Below, piece by piece: positions 1-9,928 of a stretch of DNA of 64,000 bases. The stretch is from Ascarosepion bandense (lineage: Eukaryota > Mollusca > Cephalopoda > Sepiida > Sepiidae). Positions within the stretch are counted from its first letter, which is position 1; every line of letters starts with the position of its first letter. The stretch covers positions 853,001-917,000 of the forward strand of contig JBBBDQ010000192.1 of assembly GCA_037127315.1 (NCBI GenBank), written 5' to 3'. Both the position numbers and the translations under genes were made by a program. The notes under the pieces were generated by a model. It ran no database searches. It had not been told where the DNA came from and saw nothing but the letters and a program-made list of their open reading frames with translations.

Positions 1-95
1 GAGGAGCTTGAAGTAGCAGAAATGTGGTTCTACAGAAGAATGCTGAGGATACCATGGACCAAGCACGTGGGCAATGACGAGGTGTGCGTGAGGAT
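1..95 (+). pseudogene. RTE-type LINE ORF2, C-terminal scrap
   Basis: The + strand reads EELEVAEMWFYRRMLRIPW and continues briefly. This is the region just after the RT domain in RTE-like 'endonuclease-reverse transcriptase' proteins. The same region is present in the minus-strand copy at 32340-32729 (AEMWLYRRMLRISWTKHASN), so the two belong to one family. Similarity is lost after about base 95, with stops in frame. The left side is cut by the window edge, so more of the element may lie outside. Confidence 0.75.
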
Positions 96-861
96 ATAGA
101 CGAGTCGTCAGTGCATGCAACTAGCAGTTCATAGGTCAGGGAATGAGGTCTGAGTCATTTGTCGTTGAGGTGAACAGGATTGGTTTCATGGATATTGCCG
201 CAGTCGGATAGCATAGACTGGGCTAACCGGCAATGGACATGTAGACCATGTTAGCAGTTGACGATTGAACAATCTAGAGTTGAAGTGGGGTTGCTACGCT
301 GGAGTTCGCTGCTGAGTTGAATTGGATGGCTGGAAGTCGCAGTTACGTCAAAGTGGACTCTATACTGGAAATCACTGCATCAGGCTGAGGCATAATGCGG
401 TAAGACAACTTTCTTATCCTAAAAAGTGTAGTTGTAGTAGTGCAAGAAATGATTTGTTTGTTGTCCTGAAAAGTTTATTTTTTAGGAACGAGGTTTTAGC
501 TTTTAAAAAACAACGCGAGCGATAAAGTCAAGTCATGTTGAATATAAATTTCTCGCTAGATTTATGCCAGAACTTTGTATTGTGAATTACAAAGATAAAA
601 TTGATTTAGTCATAAAAGTTTCAGTTAAGTTTACTTATTTTTTAATACAAAAAATATACTGACTGATAAATTTATTAGTTAAAAATTTGTCTCTTTTGAT
701 AGTATGAATCCAAACATCAGATAATTCTTTATCTTTTGGAAAAGAAATTACATTAACTTTTGGGCTGTTTTTATCATTTCCTTTGCAATTTGGTACAACA
801 ATTTGGTAAGGTATTGTTTTTTGTTATAAGTTGATGCAATATTAAAAAAAAATTTAAAAAC
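96..861. other. No gene recognised
   Basis: Only short frames with frequent stops are present. I see no motif, no tandem repeat and no similarity to other parts of the window. From about 400 the stretch is AT-rich. Confidence 0.5.
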
Positions 862-1208
862 ACCGTGAAAAATACACAAACGACGACTGCCTTATTGAAA
901 GGACTCAAGATGATGACGTCACAAGTTCTTGACGTCATATCTAGCAGGCCTTCCTTTTCGATGGTCTCAGCTCTGTTCATCAGAATCTGGATGATAAGTT
1001 TTGTTATGTGGCTCATTAAGCGGATTATTCAGTGGAGTTCATATTTCTCTGAACCTGATTTCTTGGGTAGTGCTTTGAAAATTGATCTACTTGGGTTCTC
1101 CGTTATATCACCTCTGTTGTAGAGTTCATTTATTATTTCTGTCATCCTGTCTATGCCAAAGCCATCTAAGAAATCTCCGATATACTTCTCCCATCACTGA
1201 AGTATTTT
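862..1208 (-). pseudogene. RTE-type LINE ORF2, RT-core scrap
   Basis: This segment aligns by eye with the minus-strand RTE copy at 33560-33950. Shared landmarks are the stretches around 'catcagaatctggatgat', 'gtggctcattaagc' and 'tttattatttctgtcatcc', and the closing 'cttctcccatcactg'. It covers the region before and into RT. Stops break every frame. It lies in the opposite orientation to the scrap at 1-95, so these are two insertions or a rearranged one. Confidence 0.7.
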
Positions 1209-1291
1209 TTTTTTTTTAAAGTATGAGCGTTTCGTCCTTTGCTTTTATACATCCTGTTGCTAAGCAAGTCTTTTGTACTGTTAGTTTCTGA

Positions 1292-1468
1292 TGTGGAGCC
1301 TAAAATGGGTCCACGAAAATATAATACGGAACACGAGGTGTAGGTTAAAGAAAGATGTATTTACAGAAAAGGTTACAAATACGAAGGTACAGTAAGCAGA
1401 GCTTACGAATCCAGTATAGTCCTTGGTAGTCGACTGCGGTCATGTGCACAATGCTACTGTCTGGTTCC
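1292..1468 (-). repeat. 3' LTR of the 1.3-4.7 kb gypsy element
   Basis: It is a near-identical direct copy of 4480-4653, starting 'tgtggagcctaaaatggg' on the + strand and ending near 'ctggttcc'. A few percent of positions differ, so insertion is not recent. The outer end has lost the terminal CA seen in the other copy. Confidence 0.8.
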
Positions 1469-1479
1469 CCACTACTGCT

Positions 1480-2110
1480 ATCAGACATCTATTAATATAG
1501 CAGTGGGTGAGTCCATGTTGAGGTGAGTCTGGGTTCCACGACACCCACTCCTTCCAAGAATTTCTTTTTGTCCTTGAAAAGAGAATAAGAAAAAGTAAAA
1601 ATTTTAATACTTCTTCCATGTTTAACGGTGGTGTTGTGTGTACTGGTATTATTTTCCTTAGATGGATTTATCTTTTTCAAGATTTTTGTAGAATGTTTAA
1701 CATCTTCAGAGAGTAGGTAATTCTGAGATAATAGATCAAGTGTATGAAATGATCTAAGTCTTTTATCTTTTCGAGCTGTTGTAGTTGTAGCTTTTGGCAC
1801 ACTGTTATTTATGTTTTAATAAATATTCTGATGCGAATAAGCCTTGTTACTGGTTACAGGGTGAAAGCTTATATCTGTTTTGGGTACAGACCACGATTTT
1901 TTATCTGTGCTAGACCATACCATTCATTGTTTGAACTGGCATGTTTTGTTGAGAGGATCAAATCTTCTGGGAGCTTTTTCAAATCATTTAGTTCAGGAGA
2001 TTTAGAACATTTTCCCAGGCCGTTGGACAAAACCTGTGGAATTGTTTGTTTGCGTTCCTTTTTGAGCTTCTTTGACGTTGTACTGCCTAATTTCTTGCAC
2101 AAAGTACTCC
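1480..2110 (-). pseudogene. Gypsy pol remnant (pre-RT linker) and unassigned 3' part
   Basis: Minus-strand translation near 2070-2000 reads IPQVLSNGLGKCSK. This resembles the 'F.eVFs.GLG.C' linker just upstream of RT in Mag/K02A2.6-type Pol proteins. No catalytic RT motif follows. The open frame at 1492-1800 (102 codons, lysine- and threonine-rich, beginning MPKATTTTARKDKRLR) matches no domain I know. It could be Pol C-terminal tail or chance. Confidence 0.45.
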
Positions 2111-2127
2111 TATGGTAATCCCAAAGG

Positions 2128-2400
2128 TTGAATTTGACTAATCAATCCAATCCAAATATGTTGTCTGCAAGCCTTTTAACACTGCTTTTAGTAACTCCGT
2201 TTAAGGTTACTGTTAGTATAACTTCTAATATATTAATATTTTTTCACCATTCACGGATTTCGCTGTTCTATCCGTTTTTAGTATGGTTGATTTGTTTAAT
2301 TTTTTCCATGTACGCCAATTAATTATTGACAGGTCACTCCCTGAATCAAGTTGAAATTTAATCTAGTTCTTAAAAATATCAACAGTTACGTATTTCCTTA
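2128..2400 (-). pseudogene. Gypsy aspartic protease fragment
   Basis: Minus-strand translation from about 2362 reads KFQLDSGSDLSIIN followed by WRTWKKLNK. DSG in this setting is the retropepsin active-site triad, and the following 'SIIN..TW..L' is the usual flank in Mag-type elements. It lies directly downstream of the Gag zinc knuckles, the expected order. Frames are broken after about 40 residues. Confidence 0.65.
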
Positions 2401-3620
2401 AATTCCCATCACTTGAATTATTTGATAGGGCTTGTCTAATTTTATTTTTTCTCGATTTGTTGTTGTTTTTGGCATACCAACACTGATTTAAACTATGACT
2501 GTTCTTACTGCAATTTTTGCAGTATTCTTTCTTTTTGACTGGGCAAAATTTCATCCAATGCCACATATCACAGTGGTAGCATAGTGTGGGAGGTTTCTTT
2601 TGCTTATACGTGTTTTGTCTATTTCGCGGTTTGTTATATGAGTTTTGCATTTTGTTTTTTTTTTTTTCCGGGGAATGCCAGGCTTTGATTTTTTAATCTG
2701 AGATATACCTGATTCCTCAATTGTTTTTGCATCACTTTTCACAGAAATCACCCTTTGACAATCTTCTGCGAATTTTTGAAGCGTCAGTCCTTGTTCATTT
2801 TCAAGCTTAGAGAGCACTCGGCGTCTGATTTCGGCGTCCTCTGCAGATACTATTCCTTGTGCAAATATCAAGCAATTGAAGTTGTCCGCAGTGAGCTCGG
2901 CTAATCTAAAATCATTGCAGAGCTTGTTTACATTAGAAAGAGCAGCTTTTTCCAACAAGACTTTCCAATGTTTTAAGAGCTGCAAACATTGGAAAGTCTT
3001 GTTTTTCCTTAATTGTGTTAAGGCATTTCCATCGTTTATGGAACAAGGTAATATTTGGTCCAAATAGTTCTAACAGGAGTTTAATGGTCTCTGCAAAGTT
3101 CAGATCCGTAGTTTTTTTTTTAGGCAAAATGTAATCTACGAATCTACTGTGTTCAGTACTTCTCAGTTTTCTTAATAGAAACCGCACCTTTTTTTCAATG
3201 TTTACAATCTACGTTAAAAGATGTCTTCGCAACGTCTGTAAAATGCCTCGAAAGTTTTATCTTCGACCGGCACGTATTCAAAAGTTTCCATTGAATTATA
3301 AATTGTGTTCTGGGAAAAAAATCCTATCTTCAGAGTTTTTTGAACCGTTCACTGATTTTTCGAGTAATTCCGGGAATTGTTTGTGTTGTAATTCAGTTTT
3401 TTTTTTTAAGTGTCATTTTTGTTGAAATTCCAACTGTTGCTTATGTATTTCCATCAACAATTTTTGTTGTGTCTCTTCTGACTTTTGCTAATAAAGCTGT
3501 TGTCTTTCTTTTGGTTTTTGTTGAAAAAGCTGTTTTCTTTCTTCTGCTTTTTGTTGTAGGTCCAACTGGACCTTAAGCATTTGAGCAATAATTTTTTGAA
3601 AGTTTTCCATCTTACAAAAA
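2363..3620 (-). pseudogene. Gypsy Gag (coiled coil, capsid-like domain, two zinc knuckles)
   Basis: Reading from high to low coordinates: a glutamine- and lysine-rich helical N-terminus (about 3610-3430, repeated QQK..E blocks); a capsid-like part (3190-2760) with VDYILPKKKTTDLNFAETIK and later KLENEQGLTLQKFAEDCQRV; a basic stretch; then two knuckles at 2580-2480, CYHCDMWHWMKFC (CX2CX3HX4C) and CKNCSKNSHSLNQC (CX2CX4HX4C). Gag packages the element RNA. At least two frameshifts split it, and a perfect 18-bp hairpin at 2956-3001 disrupts the capsid region. Confidence 0.8.
2956..3001. repeat. Perfect 18-bp inverted repeat inside gag
   Basis: Arms 2956-2973 and 2984-3001 are exact reverse complements (caagactttccaatgttt / aaacattggaaagtcttg) around a 10-base loop. 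It sits at the point where the gag reading frame is lost. Confidence 0.9.
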
Positions 3621-4351
3621 ATTCACAGCGATTTTTAATAATACACAAAACAAAGTAGAAATTGCTGTCGCTTTGAAAAACTTATACACCAAAAAGGGAG
3701 GGTACAGCAGAAAATCCAAGCCCTTTATTTTGACACAAAAAGAAAAAAAATTGGAAGTTAATTACAATAAAGAACCACTTACTTATATTAGTTCTTCCGA
3801 GAATCCCTTTGTTAACTTCAATTTTAACTACTTCAGTATCTCCACTTTTTTTTCTCTAGCAGAATAAAATTCAGCAAGGAACAGAGGAAAAAAAAATTCT
3901 TGATAAGTCGCTAAGCAGCGTATTTGCAATGCTTTGGCGTGTTTTTTTTTTTTTTTTTTTTTTCTTTTTACAATGTGGTAAGTAGAAATGTTACTCAGGC
4001 AACGCAAATAATTGTACTGGATTTTTTCTTCTTTGGTAGAACTTGTTTAAAAAAAATTACCTCCGTGAATTTTAAGAGGGGGGAAGTATTTTCACGAGTT
4101 TTAGTAGGAATTCAGTTCCATTTACTCTTACCCGAATTCACGCCTTGGTGAATAGTTTTTTTTTTCTTCTTTCGAACTTGCGTCGAGCAAAATTTTTGAT
4201 TTTATCCGTTTGGTTTGCTGATGTGAGAATGTCAGTTCCAGTAGAATTAATGAATCCTGTGTCACTATTGCTATGAAACTGGACTTTTGAAATTTCAGCG
4301 TGTGATTCCGAATATCTTGTCGCCTCTGATATAGCGAGTAGTTTTTCTTTT

Positions 4352-4481
4352 CCGTGTAAGGTACGAATTCTCATCACTGACATGACGTGTAATTTTTCTT
4401 TCTTCCCGTGTAAGGTTCGAATTCTCGTCGCCACTGATGTGGAGCCAGTGGGGTTCAAACGAATCCTCGTCGACACTGATG
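4352..4481 (-). repeat. Tandem leader repeat next to the 5' LTR
   Basis: Three imperfect units occur at about 4352-4384, 4407-4440 and 4450-4481. Each ends in a 'cgaat(t/c)ctc(a/g)tc...actgatg'-like core on the + strand. On the minus strand the two LTR-proximal units carry TGGCGACGAGAATTCG or TGTCGACGAGGATTCG. These resemble a primer-binding site, and the proximal one starts 4 bases from the LTR end. The LTR-end word 'actgatgtggagcc' is also duplicated (about 4433 and 4475). I do not name the tRNA. Confidence 0.6.
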
Positions 4482-4653
4482 TGGAGCCAAAAATGGGTCC
4501 ACGGAAATATAATACGGAACACGAAGTGTAGGTTAAAGGAAGATTTATTTACAGAAAAGGTTGCAAAGAAGAAGGTACAGTAAGCAGAGCTTACGAATAT
4601 ATAGTCCTTGGTAGTTGACTGCAGTCATGCGCACAGTGCTACTGCTTGGTTCA
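4480..4653 (-). repeat. 5' LTR of the 1.3-4.7 kb gypsy element
   Basis: It is a 174-bp TG...CA segment ('tgtggagccaaaaatggg' to 'actgcttggttca' on the + strand), repeated at 1292-1468. It is very short for an LTR. I could not locate a convincing TATA or polyadenylation signal. Confidence 0.8.
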
Positions 4654-5084
4654 TTATTTATTGTACAATAGGTACAAATGTGGCACGAGGCCTAAAACGG
4701 GGATGGGGAAGGCTGGTCATCATCTGTCCTAATTTAACTTAGCTATTCACTTCCGTCGACTGACACACTTACAATAAACCTTACACCATAATACCACATT
4801 TTTACTTACCATTCTTACCACGTCCACCATAATACCTATGTATGCTCTATGTAGTCCTACTTAACTCCCATATGTACAATTTTCAGTGGAGAGCATGGGC
4901 AAAAATAACAACATTTAAAATCCCCAATGAATATATACAATGAAATACAATAGTTACAAGAAACTAAACAAAATCGTATTAGTAATAAAAAAAAACCACT
5001 ACTCTAATTTGTGACAGCAAAGTCAGTTCCCCGGACGAAAAATAATGCGCGGCTTTATTAATATAATAAATACCACTTATCCGA
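4654..5084. other. No gene recognised
   Basis: This is spacer between the gypsy LTR and the Tx1-like LINE. It has no usable frame and no repeat found elsewhere in the window. Part of it could belong to the LINE 3' end. Confidence 0.5.
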
Positions 5085-5560
5085 TCAGCAATCACTCACA
5101 CAATCACTCACACGTTTAAACATCATAACAAAAAGCACACTTGAAAAATAACGAAAGACGCCACGCATCCACTGGAGAACTAACATTGCTGAACACCTAA
5201 ACCGGGAAGGGGTGGGGGGGATTAAACTAAAAGAAAACTGAGGACAAAAAGAAAAGGGGCCAACGAGCATTCATAACCTAGCTAAGTTAACTTTAAGGTG
5301 AAACACAGAAAATCATAAGATCCCTACTCTAACCTAACAGGGCAGGGGTGCATATGTTTCACCCAGCACACCCAAAATCCTGATGCCTAACCAGCATCAA
5401 ACAACCACTCCAGGTCAGCACCTTTTACGCGACAGAAACGCGCAAGACTCACCCACCTTTTGCCAAATTCAGATGGAGTGATCTTGACTTTAAGCTGATG
5501 CTTAAAGAACAAGATCAGTTGGGAAGAGGTAAACTTCTCATCACCATAGAATTCCTTCTG
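5085..5560 (-). other. 3' UTR of the Tx1-like LINE
   Basis: This is non-coding sequence after the ORF2 stop. A block near 5175-5270 (with 'ggattaaactaaaag') recurs at 23240-23290 in the second copy, which places it inside the element. I could not fix a poly(A) or repeat tail, so the 3' border is approximate. Confidence 0.55.
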
Positions 5561-8500
5561 TCACATCGTCCAAATCACGACTCGCATCACAGCTAGTAAG
5601 CAAAAGAGCATGTAGTGTTCAGCCCTAGATAACGGAGGTACGACATTGCTACAAACAGAACTAGCCTTAAGGACAAAGAACTTTCCACGCAGCATACGAA
5701 CCATGAGATCTTCAAGAAACTTACACAACGGGGCAACAACACTGCAGTGGAAGAAGGCATGATCGACGGTTTCCGCCGACAGCCCACAACGCACGCAGGT
5801 TGAATTCAATTTTAGGCCCGCTGCATGAAGCTTCTTGCCTACCCAGAGTGCCTTCCGGATCATCAGCCAGGTGAGTGATGCCTCATCGTTAGTGAGATAT
5901 TTTAACCCGGGTGCCCAAGGCCATATGGAGCGAGCCTCCTGCTTCATAAGCCCGAGCTCGCCTATCAGTTCATCTTGAACGGCTCCCCTATCAGTTCATC
6001 TTGAACGGCTCCCCTAACTAACACCCGATATAATGCCTTAAGAGACAGCGCTTGGGCGTTGGAGAGGCCATCTGTCGCCCGCAAGAGAAACTGGAGAGCC
6101 AAACGACATTCTTTATAGAAGGAGCACTTGTCACGAGTAGTACGTCCGGCCTCCTCCTCCGACAAGTGCACACTTCTCAAGATGGAAAGTGTTTATGGAC
6201 GTCCTCTTTAACGAGGGCGCCGTTCTCATCCGCCAGTATACACATTCGATCCAGGAATCTACTGCGAAGCGTATGTTGACGAATCTCAACGCTTAGCATG
6301 CCCAGACCGCCCTCAGAAGGATGGAGGCAACAGATCTCCCGACGCACCTTGGGAGCCTTGCCTTCTCCCCAAAGGAAGGAGAACAAGAGCTGTATTAATC
6401 CCAAACGAATGGCACACGAGAGAGGAAGTACCGAGAGTCGGTAAAGGAGAATCGGGTCGATGTGTGAGGCACATACATCCGCCCTCCCCTTTAAGGAAAG
6501 CTTCCTCCGAGTCCACAGGTGAACTGCGCACTCGGCCTTCTCTCGCACCTCCGACCAATTCATTTCCAACTGGAGATCAGGACCGAATCAGACGCCGAGA
6601 ATCTTGATCGGCCCGTCCGTTCAGAGGAAAGGTCCAGGAAAAGAAACTCCCTTCCACGCACCCAGTCGCAAGCCCACAGACTTATGGCGATTGATCTTGG
6701 CCCCTGTCACCATCTCATAACATCTGATTTCTTTGCTAACTTCGTCACTCTCGGCTTTGCTCGACACAAAAACCGAAATGTCGTCAGCATAGGCGGAGTA
6801 CCTGGCCTAGGTGGTAGCACCAGGTACAGAAATTCCGCCAAGGACCGGATTCGCCTTTAACTTGCGAAGGAAAGGCTCCAACGCAAGAACGTATAGCAAA
6901 GGCGAAAGTGGACAACCTTGACGAATGGAGCGAGATAATGTGAAAGGCTTTGATCTTACCCCATTCACTTCCACCAGCGCACCGGGGGACTCATACAGCA
7001 GTCGGATCCAGGAGCGAAAGTACGGCCCGAAACCGGCGGCGGAAAGGACAGACTCCAAAAACCGATGGTCAACCATATCGAATGCCTTGGACTGATCCAA
7101 ATTGATCAGCGCGGCTTCACTGTCGATGTTCTCGATGATCAGGTGTACCAAATGAAGGTTGTCCTGAATAGTCCTACCCTTCACAGCACAGGTCTTCTCG
7201 GGGCCAATCAGACTAGGGAGGACAGCCTGCAAACGGCGGGCCAAGACCTTGGCAAAAATCTTTGTCATAATTTAACATCGTTAAAGGCCGATAATTATCA
7301 ATGCTACCCCCACCGCTCTTGCTCTTGCGAAGCAACTTGATCACACCCCTGGTCAAACATCGAGGTATAGACTCCTGCTCCATCCAGTTGTTATAAACAA
7401 GCGCCAGCAGAGGAACAAAAACAGACGACTACCACAAATACATTTCGTAGGGAAGACCATCCAATCCTGGAGTTTTGTCCCGGCCAACCAATTTCAGCGC
7501 ATCCCAGATTTCCGACTCCGTAATGGGCCCTCGTACCCAGCTGCTTCAGCCGCCTAGAGACGGGGAAAGTCAGCTAAATAGGCGTCGAACTAAGCTGTGC
7601 TCAGACCGGGCTCCCTGGTGAAAAGATCCTGGAAGTAATCCTGAAAAGCCCCACATATACCCACGTCTGTGGTCACGGTACGCCCGTCCGGCAATGTGAT
7701 GTCTTTGATTGCTTGCCTAGCTTCCTCTGCACGCAATTCTGCGGCCATATTCGTTGCCTCAGAAGACATTCTTTTTAACCTCGCCCTAACTACCAGATCA
7801 TGATCCTTCTTGATAAGCAAGGAGGCCAGCTCGGCGCTGGCTAAGGCTACGTCCCCACTATTACGGGATTTAACTGCCCGATCAACTTTTTTTCTACTGC
7901 CGTTTGTGCTAAGTTGAGCCGACGGCTATAGTCAGCAGCAAACGACCTAAGTTTGGATTTAAGTGAATCCCACCACTTATTCCCAATCACAGCCCCCGTC
8001 AGTTCCCGCTTTAGTGTTAGTAATAGCTGTTCCTGGAAATCTTGGCTATCAAATAATGACGCGTTCAATTTCCAGTATCCAGCCAACTTAACCTTATCTA
8101 AGTTTACACGAACCCGGACAACATAAGAGCCCTACGTCGACTCTCCTAACTAGGACTCGGTCGAGGTAGCTAGCGCGTACCTTCGAAACCGAGCTGCCCC
8201 TATTAGTCCAAGTCCACACTACATCCCGGGGGTGTTCATTTTGGTGTTTATCGACAAGATCATTCCTATCGATAAATTCCCGAAATGGTTTCACATCCGG
8301 GTTGTTAGTACCCGATCTTTCTCTTATACGATCTTTGTCAGGGTCAAGGACGGCATTCCAATTCCCCGCTAAGATTACCCGCCTCGATGTTCCAAAGAAC
8401 GGCTCGAGCCTCCGAAACAAAGCAGTACGCTCCGCATGGTCATTAGGCGCATAAACGCCAATGAACCGAAAAGACTTCTCCTTTATGGTAATATCCAGCA

Positions 8501-8760
8501 CACAAATCCTGCCCGCTGGATCCGCGAAGACAAGCGCACACACCGCACCCAAAGACTTGCTCACTAGCCAGGAAACACCTCTAGAACGACCATCAAAACA
8601 TGATGAATAGAGATCGTAATCCCTAGACAGTATGCCCTCATAGTCGCCAGCTAAAAACCGGGTCTCCGGCAAACAACAAACATCCACACCGAGGCGCTGG
8701 AGATCATGAGTGAGTCTCACCCTCCGAGACTGACCTCAGCCCCCGGGCATTTAAGCTTGC
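5561..8760 (-). pseudogene. Tx1-like ORF2 (endonuclease - reverse transcriptase), broken
   Basis: The endonuclease is at 8720-8094: CLPETRF (catalytic Glu region), FIGVYAPN, LAGNWNAVLD and a C-terminal SYLDRVLV (SxxD..). A linker follows at 8086-7590. RT spans about 7540-6560 with GRDKTPGLDGLPYE, DNYRPLTMLN, INLDQSKAFDMVDH (motif A Asp), RQGCPLSPLLY (motif B) and AYADDISVFV (motif C, Asp-Asp intact) near 6797-6768. One TAG stop lies a few codons before AYADD. The C-terminal domain (5947-5561) has CVRCGLSAETVDHAFFHC, a zinc-ribbon-like motif of LINE ORF2 proteins. In life it nicks target DNA and copies its own RNA there. Frames change at least four times, so it is dead. Confidence 0.85.
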
Positions 8761-8787
8761 TAACCAGAGAGCCATGGTGATACGTGA

Positions 8788-9928
8788 TTAGGGTTGGGGT
8801 CCTGGACCGAACATGGACGGGGAAAGGATGCCAACAGCCTCTCCCATCGACCCTTGGCCTAATTCTTTGTCAATAGTGCCGTCAGGGGAGAGCCCGCCAA
8901 CATCCCAAGGAAAGGTTAGTTTTAGAGCCCTATAAAGTGTGGGATGAACAAAAATTGGGACCCTTCCAACACAAAATTGTTTTAAATTTTCAATTTTTTC
9001 ACCTTCTATGGTGGCGATTGGAGGGGACATTGAGAAAGTTTTTTCAGCTTCTATGACCATGTCCCACACCTTTCGAGCTCCGGCTCCAGTTCTGATAACC
9101 GTCAATAGACTGAGCATTCGGGAATTTTGTCCCCATACTTCTTCATAGCCAAAAGGCTTTTTAATTTTCTTATCCGATTCCCAAAGCTTTGGGCCCTTTC
9201 CGGCTGTTCTTTAGAAATACAGTAGACTTCCTTTCCCTTAGAAAAAGGGGCTTTTGTTGCTTTATTTCGGGATTCCCTGTTCTCAGAAGTAGGGCTTCTT
9301 TGCCGCTTTGATGGTGGCGGTATCTGCTTTTGGGGGGAGGAAGGACTGGGGTTGGCTGAGGTGGGATTCGAAACGGACTGGGATCTTTACTGAGAGGAGC
9401 AGGTTTTCTTGGCGTGGGCTGAGAGAAGTGGGATTTTTTTTTTTCCGGGAAAAGAGACAGAAGGGCGTATAGGATTTTTTGCCAGTCCTTGTTTCAGTTT
9501 TTCTATTCTCTTCATGCCCTCATAACCAGGGTCAAACGCTATTTTTAAGTTCTTCTATGGATGGTGCAGACCAGGACGAGGCGTCGCCCTTCTTGCTGGT
9601 AGAGGGAGTGGGGCTGTACGTGCCTTTAGTCCTGGGAGCATCAGGGGACTGAGGTCTCGCAGCTTGACGCTTCCCTCTGGTCCTACCAACAACCTGCCAT
9701 TCCCCCCGTTCCTTCTCCGTCACTACACTTGTAGCAGGCGATGGTTTTTCGGGGAATGAGGGCAGATGTTTTGACCCAACCGGGGGTACTACCACACCGG
9801 TCCTGGTTGCTGGCATGCCTAAAACAGGCGGGACGGATTTTGACAAAGAAGCGGCCAGAGGGGTATTTTGGTCTACAGGGGCCTGGTTTCCAGAGGCCTT
9901 CTTCTCTGGGCAAGAGGAGGAGAGGTGA
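8788..9928 (-). pseudogene. Tx1-like ORF1 (RNA-binding protein), N-terminally truncated
   Basis: Minus-strand reading begins mid-knuckle with GHLSSSCPEKK (the H and last C of a CCHC knuckle) at about 9928-9890. A proline- and serine-rich tail follows (SKSVPPVLGMPATRTG, WQVVGRTRGKRQ), then less readable sequence. A 109-codon frame at 9117-8788 follows and is not recognisable on its own. Position before ORF2 and the knuckle make ORF1 the natural call. The first half of the knuckle and everything upstream is missing because the element ends there. Confidence 0.6.

Larger units (their letters stand above)
1292..4653 (-). mobile_element. Ty3/gypsy LTR retrotransposon (Mag/K02A2.6-type), pol-deleted
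   Basis: Two direct copies of an LTR of about 175 bp (1292-1468 and 4480-4653) enclose a minus-strand gag with two zinc knuckles and a retroviral-type protease. They also enclose the short linker that precedes RT. RT, RNase H and integrase are absent apart from that linker, so roughly 3 kb of pol is gone. Gag matches the group whose Gag carries an 'ILPKK..DLNFAETIKLL' segment, typical of K02A2.6-like elements. I see no clear target-site duplication. It is non-autonomous and degenerate. Confidence 0.8.
5085..9928 (-). mobile_element. Tx1-like (L1 group) non-LTR retrotransposon, 5' truncated
   Basis: The minus strand carries, from 9928 down to about 5085, ORF1 with half a zinc knuckle, then ORF2 with an apurinic-type endonuclease, RT, and a C-terminal CCHC-like domain, then a 3' UTR. 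The order and the RT sequence (for example IRQGCPLSPLLYVLALEPF) fit the Tx1 / '149 kDa protein' group of L1-like LINEs. Base composition is clearly more GC-rich than its surroundings. It is inactivated by several stops and frameshifts. A second, decayed relative lies at 23200-24310. Confidence 0.85.

Noticed and set aside
4407..4440. tRNA-like 3' end (ggttcgaattctcgtcgcc) next to the gypsy LTR
   Set aside because: The spacing from the T-loop-like word to the CCA-like end is too short for a tRNA; better explained as primer-binding-site repeats.
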